From NCBI GenBank assembly GCA_902799685.1, contig CADCBO010000008.1:1-64000 (forward strand): a stretch of 64,000 nt of DNA, read 5' to 3'. The notes below the pieces were generated by a model. The model had not been told where the DNA came from. It searched no databases and saw only the letters and a program-made list of their open reading frames with translations. Source of the stretch: an uncultured Bacteroidales bacterium. GTDB lineage: Bacteria; Bacteroidota; Bacteroidia; Bacteroidales; Bacteroidaceae. Made by a program: the position numbers and the translations under genes. The first letter of the stretch is position 1. Every line of letters begins with the position of its first letter. This document shows positions 57,427 to 64,000 of this stretch, one piece after another.

Positions 57427-58877
57427 CAATTGTAATTCTTGACGGCACGGAACAGGCGGTTCCAGCGTATCTTGCCCTTCTGGCCCCACTTCTTGTCCTT
57501 GTCCAGTGACAGCCAGATGAATACCGGGCGGCCTACTATATGGTCTTCGGGCACAAAGCCCCAGTAACGTGAGTCGGCGCTGTTCTGGCGGTTGTCGCCC
57601 ATCATCCAGTAGTAGTCCATGCGGAATGTGTAGCTGTGGGCCTTCTCTCCGTTTATGAGTATGGTACCGTCACGCTCTACCTTAAGGTCATTACCCTCGT
57701 ATACCTTTATTACACGCTCGTACAGAGGGAGGTTCTCGATTGTGAGCTCCACCGATGCCCCTTTGGCCGGAATCCATATGGGGCCATAGTCATCCAGAGT
57801 CCAGTGCGTGTTCATGTTCTGGGGGTACAGCCATTCCGATTCGGCTATGGAGCATTCATAATGTTCTATTTCGGATGCTATCCCGGTCTGGCTGGCCAGC
57901 AAATCCTTAGCCTCCTGTGTGAGAGGAATCAAGTAGCGTCCGGGTTTGTTGTCCTTGGCTTTAAGGTCATCATAACTCAAGTGCATCTTCTCTCTGAGTG
58001 ACTCAGGAATGGGTCTCTCCAGTGTAACTATGTAGTTGGTCTGGACTGCATCCGGCTGCTTGCTGGCTACACCGTCTATGTAGATTATGCCGTCATTTAT
58101 CTCCAGAGTCTGGCCGGGCAGACCTACGCAACGCTTCACATAGTTCTCGCGGCGGTCAACAGGCCTGGTTATTATCTTTCCGAACAGTTGCTCATTCTGT
58201 TCTACGAACTGGCGTCCGATTTTATAATAAAAGTCATAGACACGGCGCTGCTCAAGAGTGGTAAGGCTGTCAAGGTTTACCTCCTTGCACTTGCTCTTTC
58301 CAATGGGATATACTATCATGCTGTAGTAGTCGGCACTGGAGTATTCAGGATTGGTGACAAGGGTATCACCGGCAGGGTAGTTGAAAACCACAATCTCATT
58401 CTGCTTTATCTGGCCGAATCCCTTGATACGCTCGTAGGGCCACTGTGGCTTTTCAAAATAGCTTTTGCTTCCACCCGGGAACTGGTTCTGCGTGAGCGGC
58501 ATAGTGAGAGGGGTCATGGGCTTGCGAGGTCCGTACGCCACCTTGCTAACATACAGATGGTCACCTATAAGCAGTGATTTTTCGAGTGAGGAGGATGGTA
58601 TGGCATAGTTCTGGAACAGGTAAAGGTTTACGAAATAGACTGCAACCAGTGCAAATACAATGGCATCTATCCATCCCATTATCTGATAAAGGGTCTTGTT
58701 CTTGAGGCTCTTCCACCAGTCCCATTTGATTATGCGGGTGGTGCAGGCGTCAATAATGAAAGGTATTACTATTATACCCATCCAGCTCTTTACCCAAACA
58801 AGGAAGAGTATGTATAATATCAGGTATATTGCAGCCTTGATCCACTGCTTCTTTGTTATTTCTCCAAACTTCTTCAT
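57426..58877 (-). CDS. lepB: Signal peptidase I
   Basis: The 483-residue type I leader peptidase has two N-terminal membrane segments (about 15-50 and 68-88), the catalytic Ser97 (AIPSSSLEKSLLIGDHL) and the general base Lys248 (ENYVKRCVGLPGQ). The box GDNRQNSADSRYWGFVP is also present. It removes signal peptides from the many exported proteins encoded here. It is much longer than E. coli-type enzymes because of an insertion between about residues 115 and 240 and another near 290-400, which is usual for Bacteroidota. Confidence 0.93.
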   Translation of the reverse strand: MKKFGEITKKQWIKAAIYLILYILFLVWVKSWMGIIVIPFIIDACTTRIIKWDWWKSLKNKTLYQIMGWIDAIVFALVAVYFVNLYLFQNYAIPSSSLEKSLLIGDHLYVSKVAYGPRKPMTPLTMPLTQNQFPGGSKSYFEKPQWPYERIKGFGQIKQNEIVVFNYPAGDTLVTNPEYSSADYYSMIVYPIGKSKCKEVNLDSLTTLEQRRVYDFYYKIGRQFVEQNEQLFGKIITRPVDRRENYVKRCVGLPGQTLEINDGIIYIDGVASKQPDAVQTNYIVTLERPIPESLREKMHLSYDDLKAKDNKPGRYLIPLTQEAKDLLASQTGIASEIEHYECSIAESEWLYPQNMNTHWTLDDYGPIWIPAKGASVELTIENLPLYERVIKVYEGNDLKVERDGTILINGEKAHSYTFRMDYYWMMGDNRQNSADSRYWGFVPEDHIVGRPVFIWLSLDKDKKWGQKGKIRWNRLFRAVKNYN

Positions 58878-58897
58878 CTGCTTTTGGGCTCTAAGGA

Positions 58898-59659
58898 TTA
58901 TGAGAGTGAATCCATAAGGTCATCCATGGTTAGGAATCCCTTATTCTTTACCGTATATTCAGCTGCCAGGACTGCGCCAAGTGCCAGACCGCTGCGGTCT
59001 TTTGCAAAGTGTGTTATCTTTATGAAATCTGCGCTTGAATCATACGTGATCTCATGTATTCCGGCTATCTCACCCTCGCGAACAGAGTCTATGCGAACAT
59101 CTGATGGTGCGCATTCGGATGTTCCCGTCATGCTTCCGTCGGGATTGAGCAGTGTTCCCTTGCTCCAGCCGCTCTTGCGGTCCAGCTGGCCTATTATTCC
59201 CTCGGCCAGAGTGATTGCAGTTCCGCTTGGAGCGTCCAGCTTGTGGATGTGATGCGTCTCGGACATGGTCACATCATACATGGGGTAGCTGTTCATAAGC
59301 CTGGCAAGATAGGTGTTGACCTTTGAGAAAAGAGCCACGCCTATGCTGAAGTTGCTTGACCAGAGCAGTGTATTGGAACCGTCCTTACAGAGATTCTTCA
59401 TCTCATCGCGATGCTGTTCCATCCAGCCGGTGCTGCCGCTTACAACCTTTACTCCTTTGCTGAAACATTTCAGAATGTTCCCGTAAGCCTGTGTGGGGGC
59501 CGTAAACTCAATTGCCACATCGGCGCTCTTGAATTCAGGGCTGTCAAAGTCCTGCGGGTTGTCTATATCTATCCTGCAAACGACATCGTGGCCACGGGAA
59601 AGAGCAATCTTCTCTATCTCGTGGCCCATTTTTCCGTAACCGATAAGTGATATCTTCAT
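58898..59659 (-). CDS. dapB: 4-hydroxy-tetrahydrodipicolinate reductase
   Basis: The 253-residue DapB reduces the DapA product in lysine and meso-diaminopimelate synthesis, supplying peptidoglycan. The nucleotide-binding start is MKISLIGYGKMGHEIEKIAL, and the catalytic segment is ETHHIHKLDAPSGTAITLAEG. The family-typical SNFSIGV is intact. It lies 3 bp behind the Gly/Met-rich protein gene and 20 bp before lepB. Confidence 0.95.
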   Translation of the reverse strand: MKISLIGYGKMGHEIEKIALSRGHDVVCRIDIDNPQDFDSPEFKSADVAIEFTAPTQAYGNILKCFSKGVKVVSGSTGWMEQHRDEMKNLCKDGSNTLLWSSNFSIGVALFSKVNTYLARLMNSYPMYDVTMSETHHIHKLDAPSGTAITLAEGIIGQLDRKSGWSKGTLLNPDGSMTGTSECAPSDVRIDSVREGEIAGIHEITYDSSADFIKITHFAKDRSGLALGAVLAAEYTVKNKGFLTMDDLMDSLS

Positions 59660-59662
59660 GTT

Positions 59663-60229
59663 TTAGAACATGCTTTCGGTGTTCTGCTGCACATGCTGCA
59701 GTATGCTGCTGAACTTGTTGTCCATTGTAGTGCCGGACAACTCTTTCCATGTTGCATACTGTTTGTCGTCAAGCGCCTTCTTGTAGCGTTTGTCGAATTT
59801 CTTTATGATCTGGTCATATGTCTTTCTGGCTGACTCGGTGTCAAACTGGACGTTTGCGGGAGTCTGTGCGGCCGCCATGTTGTTACGTCCGCGGAACCCT
59901 CCGTTCTGCATCATCTGAAACTCCCTGACTGACATCTGAAGGTTACGGCACAGTTCTTCAAACTCCTGTGCATACAGCTTGATCATTTTGTCCAGCTGTT
60001 TTTCACTCAGGTCCAGACGGCCGGCTACATCGATAATGCGGGCATTTGCTATTGAATCAGATTCCTGCTCATAGAAAGGCTTTTGCATTCCACCCATAGG
60101 AGCACCCATGGCACCCATAGGACGACCACCACCCATAGGACGGCCTCCGCCCATGGGGCGACCACCCATTTGTGCTGATGCTGCCACAGCAACAAGGCAT
60201 GCAGCAATTGTAAAGATTAGTTTTTTCAT
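59663..60229 (-). CDS. Secreted Gly/Met/Pro-repeat protein, Spy- or DUF4890-like
   Basis: The 188-residue protein has a signal peptide (cleavage near ASAQMGG, residue 19). A low-complexity region (about 20-48) follows, built of RPMGGG repeats, then a helical domain (about 55-180) with DLSEKQLDKMIKLYAQEFEEL. The helical part loosely resembles periplasmic Spy/CpxP or DUF4890 proteins; the assignment is tentative. It is the first gene of the operon leading to dapB, lepB and wbqC and has a promoter overlapping the pckA terminator. Confidence 0.75.
   Translation of the reverse strand: MKKLIFTIAACLVAVAASAQMGGRPMGGGRPMGGGRPMGAMGAPMGGMQKPFYEQESDSIANARIIDVAGRLDLSEKQLDKMIKLYAQEFEELCRNLQMSVREFQMMQNGGFRGRNNMAAAQTPANVQFDTESARKTYDQIIKKFDKRYKKALDDKQYATWKELSGTTMDNKFSSILQHVQQNTESMF
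60088..60169 (-). repeat. Imperfect 18-bp coding repeats (RPMGGG)
   Basis: In the gene at 59663-60229 a six-codon unit (ATG GGY GGW GGY CGY CCT) is repeated about three times and then decays into shorter MGA/MGG units. The array could change length by slippage, altering the linker behind the signal peptide. Confidence 0.7.
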
Positions 60230-60288
60230 CGTTTTGTCCTTAAAATATTTGGCTGTAATTAATATCGTGTTGAGAGTATAAAGTTAAA

Positions 60289-60323
60289 CAAAGATACTCT
60301 TTCCGATAGCTTACCGGAAAGAG
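60289..60323 (-). promoter_or_regulatory. pckA terminator hairpin overlapping the next operon's promoter
   Basis: CTCTTTCCG (60297-60305) and CGGAAAGAG (60315-60323) form a 9-bp stem 31 bp after the pckA stop, followed on the minus strand by TATCTTTGTTT. That TATCTTTG (60296-60289) also fits the -7 box, with TTTC in the -33 position 20 bp upstream (60320-60317, inside the stem). One segment therefore appears to end pckA and start the next operon. Confidence 0.55.
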
Positions 60324-60353
60324 CATCTTGATATGATTATCTGTTGTCAGACA

Positions 60354-61967
60354 TCAGAGTTTGGGTCCTGCAGCAACCAGTGCCTTGCCGGCCTCGTTAC
60401 CTTCATACTTCTTGAAGTTCTTGATGAAGCGTGCAGCCAGATCCTTGGCCTTCTCTTCCCACTCGGCGCGGTTCTGATAGGTGTCACGAGGATCAAGGAT
60501 GCCCCATGCCACACCGTTGAGCTGTGTGGGAACCTCCAGATCAAAGTACGGGATCTTCTTGGTAGGAGCGTTCAGTATGTCACCGCCCAGGATAGCGTCT
60601 ATGATACCACGGGTGTCGCGGATAGAGATACGCTTGCCTGTGCCGTTCCAACCGGTGTTGACCAGATAAGCCTTGGCACCGCTCTTCTCCATCTTCTTGA
60701 CCAGCTCCTCGGCATACTTGGTAGGATGCAGCTCCAGGAATGCCTGGCCGAAGCAAGCTGAGAATGTGGGAGTGGGCTCAGTGATACCGCGCTCGGTACC
60801 GGCCAGCTTAGCTGTGAAACCTGACAGGAAGTAGTACTTGGTCTGCTCGGGGGTCAGGATTGATACGGGAGGCAGTACGCCGAATGCATCGGCACTCAGG
60901 AATATTACGTTCTTGGCATCGGGACCTGCGCTCTTGCCGTTTACCTTCTGGGCAATCTTCTCGATGTGGTCGATAGGATATGATACGCGGGTGTTCTCGG
61001 TAACACTCTTATCGGCAAAGTCAATCTTGCCGTCCTTGTCAACGGTAACGTTCTCAAGCAGGGCGTTACGACGGATAGCGTTGTAGATATCGGGCTCAGA
61101 CTCCTTGTCAAGGTTGATAACCTTGGCATAGCAGCCACCCTCCAGGTTGAATACGCCCTCATCGTCCCATCCGTGCTCGTCATCACCTATGAGCAGACGC
61201 TTGGGATCAGTTGAAAGGGTGGTCTTACCTGTACCTGACAGACCAAAGAATATTGCGGTGTTCTTACCCTGCATATCAGTGTTGGCAGAGCAGTGCATTG
61301 AAGCGATACCCTGTAGAGGCAGATAGTAGTTCTGCATGGAGAACATACCCTTCTTCATCTCGCCGCCGTACCAGGTGTTGATGATAACCTGCTGACGTGA
61401 CTTTGTGTTGAAAGCGACACAGGTATCTGAGTTCAGACCCAGCTCCTTGTAGTTCTCAACCTTAGCCTTGCTGGCGTTGAAGATTACGAAGTTGGGCTGG
61501 AACTTCTCAAGCTCATCGGCTGTGGGCTGGATGAACATGTTCTTGATGAAGTGAGCCTGCCATGCAACCTCAACGATGAAGCGGACGGCAAGACGGGTAG
61601 CCTCATTGGCACCGCAGAAAGCGTCAACTACATAGAGATCCTTACCTGAGAGCTCCTTGATGGCAATCTCCTTAACCTTTGCCCAAACCTCCTCCCTCAT
61701 GGGGTGGTTATCGTTCTTGTACTCATCGGATGTCCACCATACGTTGTTGTGACTCTCGTCGTTGTCAACAATGTACTTGTCCTTAGGAGAACGACCTGTG
61801 AATACGCCAGTCATTACGTTAACTGCGCCAAGTTCTGTCACCTGACCCTTGTCATAACCGGTCAGACCAGCCTTGGTCTCCTCTTTGAACAACTCCTCAT
61901 AAGAAGGATTGTGTGCAATCACGGTTGAACCGTTGATTCCGTACACGCTTAAATCGATTTTTGCCAT
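60354..61967 (-). CDS. pckA: Phosphoenolpyruvate carboxykinase (ATP)
   Basis: The 537-residue ATP-type PEPCK interconverts oxaloacetate and PEP. In gut Bacteroidota it often runs toward oxaloacetate to fix CO2 and make ATP in succinate fermentation; direction here is inferred. The kinase P-loop is [13 protein letters not shown], and [20 protein letters not shown] and the substrate-binding [11 protein letters not shown] are present. Length is typical. It is monocistronic, with a promoter and hairpin leader upstream and a terminator downstream. Confidence 0.96.
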   Translation of the reverse strand: MAKIDLSVYGINGSTVIAHNPSYEELFKEETKAGLTGYDKGQVTELGAVNVMTGVFTGRSPKDKYIVDNDESHNNVWWTSDEYKNDNHPMREEVWAKVKEIAIKELSGKDLYVVDAFCGANEATRLAVRFIVEVAWQAHFIKNMFIQPTADELEKFQPNFVIFNASKAKVENYKELGLNSDTCVAFNTKSRQQVIINTWYGGEMKKGMFSMQNYYLPLQGIASMHCSANTDMQGKNTAIFFGLSGTGKTTLSTDPKRLLIGDDEHGWDDEGVFNLEGGCYAKVINLDKESEPDIYNAIRRNALLENVTVDKDGKIDFADKSVTENTRVSYPIDHIEKIAQKVNGKSAGPDAKNVIFLSADAFGVLPPVSILTPEQTKYYFLSGFTAKLAGTERGITEPTPTFSACFGQAFLELHPTKYAEELVKKMEKSGAKAYLVNTGWNGTGKRISIRDTRGIIDAILGGDILNAPTKKIPYFDLEVPTQLNGVAWGILDPRDTYQNRAEWEEKAKDLAARFIKNFKKYEGNEAGKALVAAGPKL

Positions 61968-62006
61968 TGTTTTTATAGTTTGATTGTTACTGAACTTTAA
62001 AAGTTA

Positions 62007-62084
62007 TAGCCGGTCCAAAGGGCTTATTAAAAGCATCCTTGTAAACCGGCTACAAAAGTAACTCCTTTTTGAGGGATGGAGAAA
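62007..62084 (-). promoter_or_regulatory. pckA promoter with inverted repeat in the leader
   Basis: Minus-strand TACTTTTG (62060-62053) fits the -7 consensus, with TTTC (62084-62081) 20 bp upstream. Directly downstream TAGCCGGT (62052-62045) and ACCGGCTA (62014-62007) are perfect inverted repeats 30 bases apart. The predicted transcript would start in or near the first arm. It may be a 5'-end RNA stem or an operator pair. Confidence 0.5.
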
Positions 62085-62159
62085 TTCAAAAAGCCTTTTT
62101 GCTCGCGCCTGCGCAATATTTAATATTTTGTAACAAAACTGCTTTCTTGAGATAGCAAT

Positions 62160-63344
62160 CTACTTCCACTTGTAGTTGTTGCGCCACAGGCCGGGCAGGA
62201 AGTGGTAGTAGAGCAGATGGCGCCAGGTTACCAGGTCGTGGGCACCGGGGGCGTCTGAGTCATACTCATGCTTTACTCCCAGCTCGTCCAGCTGGTTGTG
62301 CAGGGTGGTGTGACGGCCCATCATACCGGTCTCGTACTGACCGCCACCTATAAACAGATAGTCAATCTTGCTGTTTACATCGGGCTCCTTTATGGCGGGA
62401 GTCTCATCCAGGCCGATGGCGGCGCTCAGCAGGCCTGCCGATCCGAACACGTCCAGATTGCGGAATACCACGTACTGGGTCATGCGTCCGCCCATGGAGA
62501 GTCCGCTCAGGGCACGTGCATGCTTGTTCTTGATGCAGCTGTAATGTGACTCCACAAACGGGATGATGTTGTCAATCAGGTCTCTCTCAATCATGGGGAA
62601 TGCAAGCTCGGTGTGCTGCGGATGGCTACGGGTAACCATCTGGTCATTGGGGAACACCACAATCATCTCACGCGCCTTACCCTCGGCAATCACGTTGTCC
62701 AGAATCCAGTTGGCGCGTCCGTGCATTATCCAGGTCTCGGTAAGGTCGCCCGATCCGCCCATCAGATATAGTACGGGGTACTTTTTCTTGGGATTGTAGT
62801 TAGCCGGGGTATAGACTATCAGGTCCCTGAGGCCGTTAGTCACGTCCGAATAGTAGTAATGCGTGGTCCAAGAGCCGTGCGGTACATCGGGCTTGGGATC
62901 ATACCATGCGGGTTCGTCACCGTGAACAAATAGCATGCTGAACGACGGCATTGCGGCATGACCGGTAAACTGGTTGTTGGCATCGATGTTCTGGACTCCG
63001 TCAATTATGATGTAATAAAGGTATATCTCGGGAGCCAGCGGGCCGATGGTCAGTTCCCAGACACCGTTTGCGCCTTTGGTAAAGTTGGGGCGCTGGCGGT
63101 TGTTGCCTACGAACATCGACCCGGTCAGTTGGACAGACTGGGCATTCGGAGCGTTTACGCGAAACGTAACTGTATGGTCATCATGCACTTCGGGCGAAAG
63201 TACCCGGGCGTTATAGGGAAGTATGCCCTCAGGCTCGGTGCGCTGAGGGTCATACTGTATGTTCACTCTTGACTGCTGTGCCACGATGGGCAGAGCGGCC
63301 AGCAGCAATGTTGAAAGAATAAGTGAGCGTTTCATATTCTTCAA
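62160..63344 (-). CDS. CE1-type esterase, secreted
   Basis: The 394-residue protein has a signal peptide (cleavage near PIVAQQS, residue 22). An N-terminal E-set beta domain (about 45-135, VTFRVNAPNAQSVQLTGSM) precedes an alpha/beta-hydrolase domain of the feruloyl/acetyl-xylan esterase type, with nucleophile Ser in GLSMGGRM and His in PGAHDLVTWRH. It probably removes acyl groups from plant polysaccharides. A second esterase gene lies 6 bp upstream on the same strand, suggesting part of a polysaccharide-utilisation locus outside the window. Confidence 0.88.
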   Translation of the reverse strand: MKNMKRSLILSTLLLAALPIVAQQSRVNIQYDPQRTEPEGILPYNARVLSPEVHDDHTVTFRVNAPNAQSVQLTGSMFVGNNRQRPNFTKGANGVWELTIGPLAPEIYLYYIIIDGVQNIDANNQFTGHAAMPSFSMLFVHGDEPAWYDPKPDVPHGSWTTHYYYSDVTNGLRDLIVYTPANYNPKKKYPVLYLMGGSGDLTETWIMHGRANWILDNVIAEGKAREMIVVFPNDQMVTRSHPQHTELAFPMIERDLIDNIIPFVESHYSCIKNKHARALSGLSMGGRMTQYVVFRNLDVFGSAGLLSAAIGLDETPAIKEPDVNSKIDYLFIGGGQYETGMMGRHTTLHNQLDELGVKHEYDSDAPGAHDLVTWRHLLYYHFLPGLWRNNYKWK

Positions 63345-63350
63345 ATAAAG

Positions 63351-64000
63351 TTATTTAAAGAGTTCCTTAACGGTCAGTTCCAGATAGTCACGGCAGTTCA
63401 TCCAGGTATGGCCGCCGTGCGGATTGTAGAATGAATACTTGAAGACATTCTTTCCGGCGGTGGAGTTGAAAGTGAAGCTGTCCATGAATTCGGCAATAGC
63501 ACTGAACTTTTCCATCTTAGGACTATTGTCAATCACATACTTGTTAAGACCCTGTGATGCCTGAATAAGGAAGTCATCCTTGCCTGTACCCAGGAAGAAA
63601 AACTTGATTTTTGTCTGAAGTTCGGCCAATGGCTTGTATGTGCCGTTCTGGAAGTTGGTCTCATACTCGTTGCCGAAAATGGCGGGTGCGTAGGCTGCCA
63701 CATAGTGGAACTTGTCGGGGTTGCCGAATCCTGCTGCCAGAGTCTGACGGCCTCCAAGTGAGAAACCGGCTATGGCGCGATGGTCGGCATCGGCTATGAC
63801 ATTGTAGTTCTTCTCAATGAAGGGCATTACCTCCTCTACAAACTCCTTGGTGGTGAGCTGTACATCCATTGAGTTATAGGCCTGAGCCTTGCCCTGGGCA
63901 ATCATCTCGGGATATGGGTTGGCGTAAGGCATAACCACGATCATGCGCTTGGCCTGACCCTTGGCTATCATGTTGTCCAGTATGTTGTTCATCTGACCTA
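63351..64000 (-). CDS. CE1-type esterase, partial (5' end outside window)
   Basis: The visible 216 or so residues are the C-terminal part of a second alpha/beta esterase, with GFSLGGRQT (nucleophile Ser) and HGGHTWMNCRDYL (His). The reading frame stays open to the window edge. The first Met visible (63992) aligns with an internal position of the neighbouring paralogue (ANWILDN versus MNNILDN), so the true start lies beyond 64000. It is clearly homologous to the gene at 62160-63344, a tandem duplication that has diverged. Confidence 0.9.
   Translation of the reverse strand, partial: GQMNNILDNMIAKGQAKRMIVVMPYANPYPEMIAQGKAQAYNSMDVQLTTKEFVEEVMPFIEKNYNVIADADHRAIAGFSLGGRQTLAAGFGNPDKFHYVAAYAPAIFGNEYETNFQNGTYKPLAELQTKIKFFFLGTGKDDFLIQASQGLNKYVIDNSPKMEKFSAIAEFMDSFTFNSTAGKNVFKYSFYNPHGGHTWMNCRDYLELTVKELFK

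Overview
The window is chromosomal DNA from a Bacteroidales bacterium (phylum Bacteroidota), probably Bacteroidaceae- or Prevotellaceae-like and host-associated. The inference rests on several things seen here. Many lipoproteins carry Bacteroidota-type lipoboxes. One gene has a type IX secretion (T9SS) C-terminal sorting domain. There are FISUMP, FAS1, DUF3244, DUF4292 and DUF4254 families, a threonyl-tRNA-synthetase-like/uridine kinase fusion and ATP-type PEP carboxykinase. Shine-Dalgarno motifs are nearly absent, and many genes are preceded by the Bacteroidota -7 box TAnnTTTG. No tRNA, rRNA, CRISPR array, transposase or prophage was seen, and no gene-free stretch exceeds 300 bp. The species cannot be named from this sequence.

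Layout. 1-8.4 kb: the end of rplL, then rpoB and rpoC, with a strong terminator and a palindromic element behind them. 8.5-16.7 kb: dgt, then a forward operon dut / TPR lipoprotein / DUF4292 lipoprotein / EnvC-like LytM protein, followed by prfB, a CYTH enzyme, VanZ and a HhH protein. 16.7-21.1 kb: alkaline phosphatase, cyclophilin lipoprotein, UDP-sugar dehydrogenase, and an ECF sigma factor with a tiny membrane partner. 21.2-28.2 kb: a six-gene reverse cluster (paaK-like ligase, ACT protein, sodium:solute symporter, iorA, iorB, aminotransferase) that interconverts arylacetates and aromatic amino acids. 28.2-36.9 kb: a tightly packed eight-gene housekeeping operon (nucleoside kinase, rpoN, purE, ispG, cysS, glutaminyl cyclase-like M28 protein, sufE, lipoprotein).

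37.1-47.7 kb is the main accessory region, probably for surface and secreted proteins: a TPR/membrane/HTH regulator, DUF3244 protein, S74 chaperone-T9SS protein, subtilisin-like protease, FAS1 lipoprotein, FISUMP lipoprotein and a lipoprotein serpin with a predicted Arg-Ser reactive bond. 47.8-54.8 kb: FKBP isomerase, an Lrp regulator with a fused C26 amidohydrolase/M19 dipeptidase, a large Ig-like lipoprotein, fabF and acpP. 55-64 kb: DUF4254 plus a GT9 glycosyltransferase, the operon small Gly/Met-rich protein / dapB / lepB / wbqC, then pckA and two tandem CE1-type esterases, the second cut by the window edge.

The most unusual non-coding signal is a family of REP-like palindromes at the 3' ends of genes (8479-8519, 21204-21265, 56613-56832). 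All touch or supply stop codons. At 56.6-56.8 kb two inverted copies of one 29-bp unit supply the last eight codons of two unrelated convergent genes and enclose a second, different palindromic element.
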